64,000 nt of DNA from Seonamhaeicola sp. ML3 (GTDB taxonomy: Bacteria > Bacteroidota > Bacteroidia > Flavobacteriales > Flavobacteriaceae), in the NCBI RefSeq assembly GCF_023273855.1, contig NZ_CP096884.1, positions 2,294,001 through 2,358,000 of the forward strand, written 5' to 3'. Both the position numbers and the translations under genes were made by a program. Each line of letters begins with the position of its first letter. Position 1 is the stretch's first letter. Under the pieces are notes generated by a model. The model saw only the letters and a program-made list of their open reading frames with translations, was not told the DNA's origin and did no database searches. Shown piece after piece: positions 52,399-62,211 of this stretch.

Positions 52399-55170
52399 AT
52401 GAAGCGTCAGTCTCTATTTTCTAAAATTTTGTTCTTATTTATTTTTTTAGTGATTGTCTCTTGCGGAGAAGCACTAATCGAAAAACCTATAGATTTAACC
52501 ATTTCAGAAGGGTTTGAAAATCCAATAGGATTCTATAATCCAAAACCAACATTTTCTTGGCAACTTTCTGTATCAGATAAAATTAAAAGTCAATCTGCAT
52601 TTCAAATTGTAGTAGCTTCAAAAGAAGAATTATTACCAAATAATCCTGATTTATGGGATTCAAAAAAAGAAGAAACTTCTCAATCTACCTTTGTAAAGTA
52701 TCAAGGTCAAGAATTGCAATCTCGTCAAAAGGTGTTTTGGCAAGTTCGTTATTGGAACCAAGATAATGCAATTTCAGAATGGAGTGAAATTAATTCCTTT
52801 GAATTGGGTCTTTTAAACAACTCTGATTGGAAAGCCAAATGGATTGGATTAAACACAGCTCAAGATAATATTAGAGGCGTTCGTAATTTTTTAATGCACA
52901 GACCTCAGTATTTAAGAAAAGGTTTTGAGTTAAAAAAAGATGTTAAATCTGCAAGATTATATATTACAGCCAAAGGAGTTTTTGATGTGCATTTAAACGG
53001 AAAAGATGTTAGTGATGATGTAATGTCTCCAGGTTGGACACCCTACAATTATCGAATTGAAACACTAACCTATGATGTTACACAACTTTTAAAAACAGGA
53101 CAAAATGCGCTGGCAGTTGAACTTGCTTCAGGTTGGCATTCAAGCAGAATTAGTAGAGCAAAAGCTTTGTATAAAAAGTACACATCACCAAAAATAATAT
53201 GCCAGTTAGAAATTACTTTGCAAGATGGTTCTAAACAAACCATTATCTCAGACGAAAGTTGGAAGGGAACAACCAATGGCCCTATTCGATTGGCAAATGT
53301 TTACGATGGAGAGTTTTATGACGCTAACTATGAAATGCCAAATTGGAAACAATCAGATTTTAACGATTCAACTTGGAATGTTGTTGAAACAGAAGCTGTC
53401 GAAAATTCAATAAAATTAGAACCTAAAAGGCATCACTCAGTTAAAACCAAAACAATTTTATCTAATACAAAAATTGTAGCTGTTACAGATTCTACCACTA
53501 TTTTTAATATGCAACAAAATATGGTTGGTGTTCCTAAAGTAAGCGTTCCAATGAAAAAGGGCGATACTTTAAAAATACGTTTTTCTGAAATGTTGTTAAA
53601 AGATGGTACATTTTACACAACCAATTATCGCACAGCAAAATCTAGCGATTTTTATGTAGCTTCAAAAGATGGTGTGATTGAGTATACACCAAAATTCACG
53701 TTTCACGGATTTCAATTTGTAGAATTGAGTGGTTATGATAAAACTGCAAAACCAGATGCAAGTTGGGTTACAGGATTGGTTCAACATTCAAATTTCGAAC
53801 AAAAAGGCACGTTTACTTCTTCACATCAAAAATTAAATCAACTACAAAGTAATATTACTTGGGGTTTACGAGGTAACTTTTTTGATATTCCAACAGACTG
53901 TCCTCAACGTGATGAACGACTAGGTTGGACAGGTGATGCACAAGTAATTGCGCCCACTTCTTTATTTAATTATAACGTACATTCTTTCTGGACAGCTTGG
54001 TTGCAAAGCGTAAGAGAATCACAAACTGAAGATGGAAGAATTCCTTGGGTAGTACCTGATGTTTTACAAATAAAAAAATCAAGTTCTGGATGGGGAGATG
54101 CCATAACAATGATTCCTTGGGAAATTTACAAAGCAACAGGAGATAGAACAATTCTAGAAGAAAGTTATGAATCTGCTAAAAAATGGGTGAGCTATTATGA
54201 ATCTGAAATTGGAGAAACCCCATTCGTACCCAAAAACCCTTCATTTGGAGATTGGTTGCAGCCATTTCTTTCAACAGGACCTAAAGGTAGAGGTGGAGAT
54301 ACCTCAAGGCTGCTAATCAATACAGCTTTCTATGCGCATTCTGCTCAATTAATATCCAAAATGGCTAGTCTTTTAGGAAAAACAGAGGATGAGAAAGCAT
54401 ACAAAGCCTTATTTGAAAATATAGCAAAAGCTTTTGAAAAAGAGTTTTTTGATGAAAATGGAATTGTAAAAGCAAAAATTGAAACCCAAACTGCTTATTT
54501 GGTGGCTTTATATTTTGATTTATTAAGTCCAGAAATTAAAGAAAAAGTACAAGAACGATTATTAGTAACCATAAAAAAAGCTGATAATCATCTGAGAACA
54601 GGTTTTTTAGGCACACCAATTTTGCCAAAGGTTTTAGATGATATGGGCGAAATAGATTTGATGTATGACATTCTGTTTAAAGAAACCTATCCATCTTGGT
54701 TTTATTCCATCAATCAAGGAGCCACCACAATGTGGGAACGTTGGAACAGTTATAGTATAGAAGAAGGCTACAATCCACAACCAATGAATAGCTTAAATCA
54801 TTATGCTTATGGCGCTATTGGGCAATGGATGTATGAGCGTATTGCTGGACTTTCTTCGCTTGAACCTGGTTACAAAAAAATTAAAATAGCACCTGTACCA
54901 AATACAAAATATGTAACCTCAGCATCAGCCAGTTTACAAACTGCATATGGAGAAGCAACTTCAGCTTGGGAAATAGAAAAAGATAGTTTTACTTTACAGG
55001 TTGTTATTCCACCAAATACAAATGGAACAATTAAAATACCAAATGGTTTTACCAAATCTATTTTAATAAATGGAGAGCCTTTAAACGGGAATTATCAAAA
55101 CACATCAGAGGGAACTGTCACCATACAAGTAACTTCAGGAAGTTATATATTTCAATCAAAATCAAACTAA
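52399..55170 (+). CDS. GH78 alpha-L-rhamnosidase, lipoprotein (copy 1)
   Basis: The lipobox is IVSC (Cys22). The domain order is the usual one: N-terminal Fn3-like (~40-135, NPKPTFSWQLSVSD), beta-sandwich domains (YITAKGVFDVHLNGKDVSDD; LASGWHSSRI), then the (alpha/alpha)6 catalytic barrel from ~490. Glu506 in DCPQRDERLGWTGDA is the likely acid, and Glu780 in GATTMWERWNSY the likely base. A C-terminal beta domain completes the ~920-residue enzyme. It cleaves terminal alpha-L-rhamnose from oligosaccharides, in the periplasm or on the outer membrane. It is the first of three tandem GH78 genes; the next starts 1 nt downstream. Confidence 0.93.
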   Translation: MKRQSLFSKILFLFIFLVIVSCGEALIEKPIDLTISEGFENPIGFYNPKPTFSWQLSVSDKIKSQSAFQIVVASKEELLPNNPDLWDSKKEETSQSTFVKYQGQELQSRQKVFWQVRYWNQDNAISEWSEINSFELGLLNNSDWKAKWIGLNTAQDNIRGVRNFLMHRPQYLRKGFELKKDVKSARLYITAKGVFDVHLNGKDVSDDVMSPGWTPYNYRIETLTYDVTQLLKTGQNALAVELASGWHSSRISRAKALYKKYTSPKIICQLEITLQDGSKQTIISDESWKGTTNGPIRLANVYDGEFYDANYEMPNWKQSDFNDSTWNVVETEAVENSIKLEPKRHHSVKTKTILSNTKIVAVTDSTTIFNMQQNMVGVPKVSVPMKKGDTLKIRFSEMLLKDGTFYTTNYRTAKSSDFYVASKDGVIEYTPKFTFHGFQFVELSGYDKTAKPDASWVTGLVQHSNFEQKGTFTSSHQKLNQLQSNITWGLRGNFFDIPTDCPQRDERLGWTGDAQVIAPTSLFNYNVHSFWTAWLQSVRESQTEDGRIPWVVPDVLQIKKSSSGWGDAITMIPWEIYKATGDRTILEESYESAKKWVSYYESEIGETPFVPKNPSFGDWLQPFLSTGPKGRGGDTSRLLINTAFYAHSAQLISKMASLLGKTEDEKAYKALFENIAKAFEKEFFDENGIVKAKIETQTAYLVALYFDLLSPEIKEKVQERLLVTIKKADNHLRTGFLGTPILPKVLDDMGEIDLMYDILFKETYPSWFYSINQGATTMWERWNSYSIEEGYNPQPMNSLNHYAYGAIGQWMYERIAGLSSLEPGYKKIKIAPVPNTKYVTSASASLQTAYGEATSAWEIEKDSFTLQVVIPPNTNGTIKIPNGFTKSILINGEPLNGNYQNTSEGTVTIQVTSGSYIFQSKSN

Positions 55171-55171
55171 A

Positions 55172-57970
55172 GTGAAAAATAAATTAAGTAGTACAATCAA
55201 TATATTTTTTATTTTCTCTCTAATTCTTTTAAGTACTTTTTTGTCTTGCAAGGAGAAAGAAACAGTTCAAAAGCCTATAGATTTAACCATTTCAGAAGGT
55301 TTTAAAAACCCATTGGGATTTTATGATGCAATACCAACATTTTCTTGGAAACTTCCTGTTTCAGATAAAAATAAGAGTCAATTGGGGTATCAAGTTGTTG
55401 TAGCTTCTTCAAAAGAATTATTACCCAATAATCCAGATTTATGGGATTCTGAAAAACAAGAAAGTTCACAGTCCAGCTTTGTAAAATACGAGGGAGTCGA
55501 TTTAAAATCCCGTCAAAAAGTGTATTGGCAAGTTCAATATTGGAATCAAGATGGCAAAGTTTCAGAATGGAGTGAAATCAATTCCTTTGAATTGGGGTTG
55601 TTGAATAACTCTGACTGGAAAGCAAAATGGGCGGGTTTAGATACTGCTAAAGATAGCATAAAAGGGGTACGTAATTTTTTAATGCACAGACCACAATATT
55701 TGCGCAAAGGGTTCGAGTTGCCATCAGATATAGCATCAGCAAGATTATACATCACCTCGAAAGGCGTTTTTGATGTGCATTTGAACGGAAAAGATGTTAG
55801 TGATGATGTGTTAACACCTGGCTGGACGCCATATAACAAACGTTTTGAAACACTAACCTATGATGTAACCGATATGTTATCTTCAGGAAAAAACGCAATT
55901 TCTGTAGAATTGGCATCTGGTTGGCATTCAGGAAGAATTACCAGAGGAACAGCTGTTTATGACTTTTTAGCATCTCCAAAAATTTTATGTCAGTTAGAAA
56001 TCACTTTAAAAGATGGTTCAAAAAAAACTATTATTTCTGATGAAACTTGGAAAGGCACAACCAATGGGCCAATACGATTAGCAGGTTTGTTCGATGGTGA
56101 AGTGTATGATGCCAATTTGGAAATGCCCAATTGGACAATGAATACGTTTGATGATACCTCTTGGGAAAATACAGAAATAGAACCCATAGTTGATAGTGTA
56201 ACCTTAGAACCAAAACGTCATGAAACTGTAAAAACAATGACAGTTTTAGAGGATGCAGAAATTGTATCTGCGACAACATCTTCTGTAATTTTCAATTTGA
56301 AACAAAATATGGTAGGCGTACCAAAAGTAACAGTGCCCATGAAAAAAGGTGATACTTTAAAGATTCGCTTTTCTGAAATGTTATTGTCTGATGGTACTTT
56401 TTATACAACAAACTATCGTTCAGCAAAATCAACAGATTATTATATCGCATCAAAAGATGGGCTTATCGAGTACACGCCAAAATTCACCTTTCACGGATTT
56501 CAATATTTAGAATTGTCAGGATTTGATACCTCGGCAACACCAAATTCAACTTGGGTAAAAGGCTTGGTGCAATATTCTAATTTTGAAAAAAATGGAACGT
56601 TTACATCATCACACGATAAATTAAATCAACTGCAAAAAAACATCACTTGGGGTTTGAGAGACAACCTTTTAGATATACCAACCGATTGCCCGCAACGTGA
56701 TGAGCGTTTGGGTTGGACTGGTGATGCGCAAGTGATTTCGCCAACAGCCATGTTTAATTTTAAAGGGCATGCGTTTTGGACAGCATGGTTGCAAAGTATG
56801 CGCGAAACCCAATCTGAACATGATAATGGTTTAGTGCCATTTGTTATCCCTGATATATTGCAAAGAAATAGTGCCAGTTCGGGGTGGGGCGATGCTTGTG
56901 TTATTATTCCATGGGATATTTACAATATCACAGGAGATACATCAGTTTTGGAAGAGAATTATGATATGGGAAAAAAATGGGTTGGTTACTATCAATCCAA
57001 ATCAAAAGATTTTATTCCAAATATTTACTCCTATACAGATTGGTTACAGCCTTACCCATCAAAACCTGGAAAAGAAGGTAATAAAGGCGATACACCAAGA
57101 TTATTTGTAAATACAGCATATTTTGCCCATTCGGCGCACTTGGTTTCGAAAATTGCAGGTGTTCTTGGTAAAACTGAAGACGAAAAAAAATACAAGGACT
57201 TATATAAAGAAATCGCTCTAGCTTTCGAAAACAAGTTTTTTGATACAAACGGAAAATTTATAAATGAAAAACAAACCCAAACTAGCTATTTATTAGCCAT
57301 ATATTTTGATTTGCTACAGCCAGAAACCAAAGCAAAAGCGCAACAGCATTTATTAGAAGAAATTAGAAAAGCAGACAATCATTTAGGAACTGGATTTTTA
57401 GGTACACCAATTTTGCCAAAGGTTTTAGACGATATGGGCGAAATAGATTTGATGTACGACATTCTGTTTAAGGAAACCTATCCATCTTGGTTTTATTCCA
57501 TCAATCAAGGCGCAACTACCATGTGGGAACGTTGGAACAGTTATAGCATTGAAGAAGGCTACAACCCACAACCTATGAATAGCTTAAATCATTATGCTTA
57601 CGGCGCCATTGGGCAATGGATGTATGAGCGTATTGCTGGTCTAGCTCCTTTAGAACCAGGATATAAGAAAATTAGAATTGCACCTTTACCGAATACCGAG
57701 TTTTTAACATCGGCTTCTGCAAGTTTAAATACACCTTATGGGAAAGCAACGTCTTCTTGGAAAATAGAACATGATAATTTTTACTTAGATATTATAATTC
57801 CTCCTAATACAACGGCATTGGTTAGTATTCCAACCACAAATAGTAATGAGGTGGAAATTAATGGTGAGAAAATAAGCAAGAGTAAAATAATTGACCAGAA
57901 AGAAGATGAATTAGTAATAGAAGTTTCTGCTGGGAGGTACAACATAAACTCTAATTTTAAATTAAAATAA
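55172..57970 (+). CDS. GH78 alpha-L-rhamnosidase, lipoprotein (copy 2)
   Basis: The GTG start at 55172 is 1 nt after the upstream stop and gives a lipoprotein signal (FSLILLSTFLSC, Cys26). It has the same architecture as copy 1, with Glu511 in DERLGWTGDA and Glu786 in MWERWNSY. It is closest to copy 1: a stretch around 57390-57640 is nearly identical at DNA level to 54600-54850, while other parts differ more. It overlaps the next gene (a sulfatase) by 1 nt, so copy 2 and the sulfatase are translationally coupled. Three copies may separate rhamnose at different positions or with sulfate. Confidence 0.92.
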   Translation: MKNKLSSTINIFFIFSLILLSTFLSCKEKETVQKPIDLTISEGFKNPLGFYDAIPTFSWKLPVSDKNKSQLGYQVVVASSKELLPNNPDLWDSEKQESSQSSFVKYEGVDLKSRQKVYWQVQYWNQDGKVSEWSEINSFELGLLNNSDWKAKWAGLDTAKDSIKGVRNFLMHRPQYLRKGFELPSDIASARLYITSKGVFDVHLNGKDVSDDVLTPGWTPYNKRFETLTYDVTDMLSSGKNAISVELASGWHSGRITRGTAVYDFLASPKILCQLEITLKDGSKKTIISDETWKGTTNGPIRLAGLFDGEVYDANLEMPNWTMNTFDDTSWENTEIEPIVDSVTLEPKRHETVKTMTVLEDAEIVSATTSSVIFNLKQNMVGVPKVTVPMKKGDTLKIRFSEMLLSDGTFYTTNYRSAKSTDYYIASKDGLIEYTPKFTFHGFQYLELSGFDTSATPNSTWVKGLVQYSNFEKNGTFTSSHDKLNQLQKNITWGLRDNLLDIPTDCPQRDERLGWTGDAQVISPTAMFNFKGHAFWTAWLQSMRETQSEHDNGLVPFVIPDILQRNSASSGWGDACVIIPWDIYNITGDTSVLEENYDMGKKWVGYYQSKSKDFIPNIYSYTDWLQPYPSKPGKEGNKGDTPRLFVNTAYFAHSAHLVSKIAGVLGKTEDEKKYKDLYKEIALAFENKFFDTNGKFINEKQTQTSYLLAIYFDLLQPETKAKAQQHLLEEIRKADNHLGTGFLGTPILPKVLDDMGEIDLMYDILFKETYPSWFYSINQGATTMWERWNSYSIEEGYNPQPMNSLNHYAYGAIGQWMYERIAGLAPLEPGYKKIRIAPLPNTEFLTSASASLNTPYGKATSSWKIEHDNFYLDIIIPPNTTALVSIPTTNSNEVEINGEKISKSKIIDQKEDELVIEVSAGRYNINSNFKLK

Positions 57971-59469
57971 TGAAACATGTAATTCTAATATCCCTTTGTT
58001 CTATCATTTTATTTGGATGTTTATCTACAAAAAAAGAAGAACAACAAAAAACACCAATTAAACCGAATTTGTTAATTGTACTATCAGACCAACATTCTTA
58101 TGATATGGTTGGTGCCTATGGTAATACACAAGTAATTACACCAAATTTGGATAAGTTTGCACAAGAAGGGATGTTATTAGAAAATAGTTTTTCAAATCAA
58201 CCTGTTTGTACGCCTTTTAGAGGGATGTTAATGAGTGGTATGCACCCATTAAAAAATGGAGCCTTTACAAATGATTGTCCGTTGCTACCAAACAAAAGTG
58301 TTTTATTGGCTCAAAAGTTAAAAAAAGAAGGGTATCAAACAGCATATATTGGGAAATGGCACCTTCTTGGAGGAGATCGGGATAGAGGTATTCCCAAAGG
58401 CGATTTACGTTATGGATTTGATAAGGTAATTACTAACAATTGCCATTTAGATTTTAGAGCTCACAAATCCTTTTTTTGGAACGAAAAAGGTGAAAAAGAG
58501 TTTTTTGATGAATGGGAAGTGTATGGGCAAACAAAACAAGCACTAACCTATTTAGATACAATAGATAAAAGTAAACCATTTGCGCTTGTCGTTTCATGGC
58601 ATCCACCTCATGATTGGGGTAAAAAGAAAGGTAAAGATGGAAAGGCCCATTACAGATATGATACCTTAGAAGAATTCATGTCTATGTATAATCCAGATTC
58701 TATTAAAGTAAGACAAGGTATTGAACCAACTCCAGATTTAATTGAAATGTATCATGGTCATATGTCTATGATTAGTGGGGTTGATAAAGCATTTGGTATG
58801 CTAATGCATAAGCTAAAGGAAACTAATTTAGAAAATAATACGCTAACCGTTTTTACGGCAGATCATGGCGATATGCTAGAGTCTTACGGAGCTATATTAC
58901 CTAAGCAATATCCATACGATTATTCGAATAGAACACCGTTTCTTATTAAATATCCCAAGAAAATTAAACCTAATAGTAAGTCTGATGTGCTTTTTGGGAA
59001 TTTAGATTTTATGCCAACCATCTTGGGTTTCATGGATATACCTAGTGAACAGGAATATGACGGTAAAGACCTTTCGGAAGCCTTATTGACAAATAATCAA
59101 ACGGTTGTCGATTTTGTTCCCATTTTTAATTTTGAAAGAGGAACTGTAAAAAAGCACAGTTGGAGAGGTGTAATTACCAAAGCATATACATTTACATTGA
59201 ACGGAGGAGATAATCCACTTGAAATGAATAATGTTTTATTTGATAGGAAAAATGACCCAAATCAACTGAATAATTTGTTTTACAACCCAGATTATAAAAA
59301 CAAAAGACTTGAATTAGAAAAGTTGACTTATGAGTCAATGGCTTCATTTAAAGATGAATTCTATGTTGAAAAGGATTTTAAAAGTGTAGAGCCAGAAGAA
59401 ACTTGGGAGTATAATTATTCAAAGAGCCCATTAGAGTTATTTCAAAATAAAATTAATCAAACTAAATAA
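57970..59469 (+). CDS. Family S1 sulfatase, lipoprotein
   Basis: The lipobox is FGC (Cys17). The metal motif is LIVLSDQHSYDMVGAYG, and the modification site is Cys80 in PVCTPFRGML, a C-T-P-F-R variant of the usual C-S-P-S-R that keeps the Cys, Pro and Arg. GKWHLLGGDRDRG and FTADHGDMLESYG give further active-site residues. It is only distantly related to the sulfatase at 6962. It is embedded between two GH78 genes with 1-nt overlaps on both sides, so it probably desulfates rhamnose-3-sulfate (the main ulvan sulfate) next to rhamnosidases; the substrate is inferred. Confidence 0.9.
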   Translation: MKHVILISLCSIILFGCLSTKKEEQQKTPIKPNLLIVLSDQHSYDMVGAYGNTQVITPNLDKFAQEGMLLENSFSNQPVCTPFRGMLMSGMHPLKNGAFTNDCPLLPNKSVLLAQKLKKEGYQTAYIGKWHLLGGDRDRGIPKGDLRYGFDKVITNNCHLDFRAHKSFFWNEKGEKEFFDEWEVYGQTKQALTYLDTIDKSKPFALVVSWHPPHDWGKKKGKDGKAHYRYDTLEEFMSMYNPDSIKVRQGIEPTPDLIEMYHGHMSMISGVDKAFGMLMHKLKETNLENNTLTVFTADHGDMLESYGAILPKQYPYDYSNRTPFLIKYPKKIKPNSKSDVLFGNLDFMPTILGFMDIPSEQEYDGKDLSEALLTNNQTVVDFVPIFNFERGTVKKHSWRGVITKAYTFTLNGGDNPLEMNNVLFDRKNDPNQLNNLFYNPDYKNKRLELEKLTYESMASFKDEFYVEKDFKSVEPEETWEYNYSKSPLELFQNKINQTK

Positions 59470-62207
59470 TGAATTTAAAACTATCGTTTTACACGCTAAT
59501 ATTTATAGTTGTATTATGCACATCAGTTTCTTGTAAAGAGCAAGTAACTTTTGCAGAAGCTCAAAATTTAACAGTTTCAGAAGGGTTTAAAAATCCCTTA
59601 GGCTTTTATGATGCTAATCCAAGTTTTTCTTGGAAATTGCCCGTTTCAGAGGGAGTTAAAAGTCAGTCAGCTTATCATTTAGTAGTAGCGTCTAGTGAGG
59701 ATATGTTGCCCGATAATCCCGATTTGTGGGATTCTGGTAAGCAAGTTACAGACCAATCGGTTTGGGTAAACTACAATGGTAAGCCCTTGCAATCTCGTCA
59801 AAAAGTGTACTGGCAAGTAAAATATTGGAATCAAGATGAAAATGCTTCAGAATGGAGTGTAATAAATCATTTTGAATTGGGATTATTGAGTAATGACGAT
59901 TGGAAAGCGCAATGGATTGGTTTAGATACCAAAGCGGAAGGTATTATAGGAAGTCAAGGAAATATTGTGCATAGACCACAATACTTAAGAAAAGGATTTG
60001 AGCTATCTAATGATGTAGCTTCTGCAAGATTATACATTACGGCAAAAGGTGTGTTTGATGTTGCCATAAATGGTGAAGATATAAGTGATGATGTGATGCC
60101 TCCCGGTTACACACCCTATAAGGAGCGAATTGAAACGATTACTTATGATGTTAGTAATTTAATTGAATCTGGTCAAAATACCATTGGTGTTGAGTTAGCT
60201 TCTGGTTGGCATTCCAGTAGATTAGGTTGGAGAAAAGCTTTGTGGGTTGATACAGAAACTCCAAAATTTCTTTGTCAGTTAGAAATGACAATGAAAGATG
60301 GCACCAAAGAAATGATTGTTTCTGATGATAGTTGGAAGGGGACGACCAATGGACCGATTCGTCTTTCTGAAATTTATGATGGCGAAACTTATGATGCCAA
60401 TTTAGAAATGGATGGATGGACAACTAATAATTTTAGTGATAAAGATTGGAGTTCAGTCAATACCTTTCCTATTGAAAACAACGTTCGTTTAGAGCCTAAA
60501 CGCCACACTACAGTTAAGTCTAAAATAGAAGTAGCAACACAAGAGCTTATTGAAAAAGATGGTACCGTAATTTTTGATTTAAAACAGAACATGGTAGGTG
60601 TTCCGCTTCTGAAAGTTCCTATGAAAAAGGGGGAAACCTTAAAAGTAAGGTTTGCGGAAATGTTATCGCCAGACGGTACATTTTATACAGACAATTATAG
60701 AACAGCACTATCCACCAATTATTATACGGCATCTGAGGATGGGGTAATGGAATGGATGCCAAAATTCACCTTTCACGGATTTCGATATGTAGAGCTCAGT
60801 GGGTTTGATATATCTGCAGAACCAACAAAGGATTGGGTGACAGGTTTGGTACAGTACTCAGATTTTGAAGAAAATGGCACGTTTACCTCGTCTCATGAAA
60901 AATTAAACCAATTACAAAGCAATATTGTTTGGGGTATGAGAGGCAATTTTTTTGATATCCCTACCGATTGTCCGCAACGCGATGAACGTATGGGGTGGAC
61001 AGGCGATGCGCAAGTATTTGGGCCAACTTCCATTTTCAATGCCGATGTCTATAAATTCTGGGCCAGTTGGATGCAGAGTGTTGGAGAGTCGCAATACGAT
61101 AGTGGAGGCATTCCTTGGGTGGTGCCAGATGTATTGTTTAACGATAAAGTAAGTGCTGGTTGGGGCGATGTATGTACCATTATACCATGGAAAATTTATT
61201 TACGAACAGGCGATAAGAAAATCTTAGAGGAGAATTTTGAAACTATGAAGGGTTGGGTGGCCTACCACCAAAACGTTTCTAAAGATTACATATCCAAAAT
61301 GGGTGGTTTTGCAGATTGGTTACAACCCTTACCTGAAAATGGAGATAACAGGGGCGATACCGCACATAGTTTAATTGGAACTGCCTTTTTTGCACATTCA
61401 GCAGATTTAACTGCCAAAACAGCAAATGCATTGGGTGATAAGGAAGCATATGAAAAATACAATGCATTATATGAAAACGTAGCCAAGGCTTTTGAAAACC
61501 ACTTTTTTGAAGAGGGTAAAGTAAAAGATGTTTCAGAAACCCAAACCTCTTATTTATTAGCATTAGCTTTTGGTTTATTATCGGAGGAACATAAAGGAAA
61601 TGCCAAAAAACATTTGTTACAAAAAATAGCCGAGGCCGACAATCATTTAAGAACAGGCTTTTTGGGAACACCATTGTTGTCTCAAGTTTTAGATGAAACA
61701 GGTGAAATTGATTTAATGTACAAACTACTATTTAATGAAACTTATCCGTCGTGGTTTTATTCCATTAATCAAGGAGCAAGCACCATTTGGGAACGTTGGA
61801 ATAGTTATAGTAAAGACGAAGGTTTCAACCCTCAAAATATGAATAGTTTGAATCATTATGCTTATGGTGCCATTGGGGAATGGATGTACGAGCGCATTGC
61901 GGGTATCGCATCATTAGAAGCAGGTTACAAATCCATTAGAATTGCACCAGAACCCAGACAACCACTAAATTCGGCATCAGCCTCATTAAATTCACCATAC
62001 GGGAAGGTATCCTCTTCGTGGGAGATAAAAGATGGAATCTTCTCTTTAAATATTGTAATTCCACCAAATACCACAGCAAAAGTGGTAGTGCCTGGAAGTG
62101 CAGAAAGTATTGAAGAAAATGATGCCATTGAAAAAATTAGTACAGAAACCGAAAAGACTGAATTTTTAGTGCAACCCGGGAACTACACGTTCAAATCTAA
62201 ACTATAA
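59469..62207 (+). CDS. GH78 alpha-L-rhamnosidase, lipoprotein (copy 3)
   Basis: The signal ends in CTSVSC (Cys22). It has the same GH78 plan with Glu506 in DCPQRDERMGWTGDA and Glu775 in STIWERWNSY. It is the most diverged of the three (for example LLSQVLDETGEIDLMYKLLF where the others have LPKVLDDMGEIDLMYDILF). It overlaps the sulfatase stop by 1 nt and precedes a GH43 gene by 4 nt. All three copies keep both catalytic Glu, so none looks degenerate. Confidence 0.92.
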   Translation: MNLKLSFYTLIFIVVLCTSVSCKEQVTFAEAQNLTVSEGFKNPLGFYDANPSFSWKLPVSEGVKSQSAYHLVVASSEDMLPDNPDLWDSGKQVTDQSVWVNYNGKPLQSRQKVYWQVKYWNQDENASEWSVINHFELGLLSNDDWKAQWIGLDTKAEGIIGSQGNIVHRPQYLRKGFELSNDVASARLYITAKGVFDVAINGEDISDDVMPPGYTPYKERIETITYDVSNLIESGQNTIGVELASGWHSSRLGWRKALWVDTETPKFLCQLEMTMKDGTKEMIVSDDSWKGTTNGPIRLSEIYDGETYDANLEMDGWTTNNFSDKDWSSVNTFPIENNVRLEPKRHTTVKSKIEVATQELIEKDGTVIFDLKQNMVGVPLLKVPMKKGETLKVRFAEMLSPDGTFYTDNYRTALSTNYYTASEDGVMEWMPKFTFHGFRYVELSGFDISAEPTKDWVTGLVQYSDFEENGTFTSSHEKLNQLQSNIVWGMRGNFFDIPTDCPQRDERMGWTGDAQVFGPTSIFNADVYKFWASWMQSVGESQYDSGGIPWVVPDVLFNDKVSAGWGDVCTIIPWKIYLRTGDKKILEENFETMKGWVAYHQNVSKDYISKMGGFADWLQPLPENGDNRGDTAHSLIGTAFFAHSADLTAKTANALGDKEAYEKYNALYENVAKAFENHFFEEGKVKDVSETQTSYLLALAFGLLSEEHKGNAKKHLLQKIAEADNHLRTGFLGTPLLSQVLDETGEIDLMYKLLFNETYPSWFYSINQGASTIWERWNSYSKDEGFNPQNMNSLNHYAYGAIGEWMYERIAGIASLEAGYKSIRIAPEPRQPLNSASASLNSPYGKVSSSWEIKDGIFSLNIVIPPNTTAKVVVPGSAESIEENDAIEKISTETEKTEFLVQPGNYTFKSKL

Positions 62208-62211
62208 TCTT

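Noticed and set aside
54600-57650. Transposon or phage involvement in the GH78 repeats
   Set aside because: The repeats are in-frame homologous coding sequence; no transposase, inverted ends or target duplications are visible.
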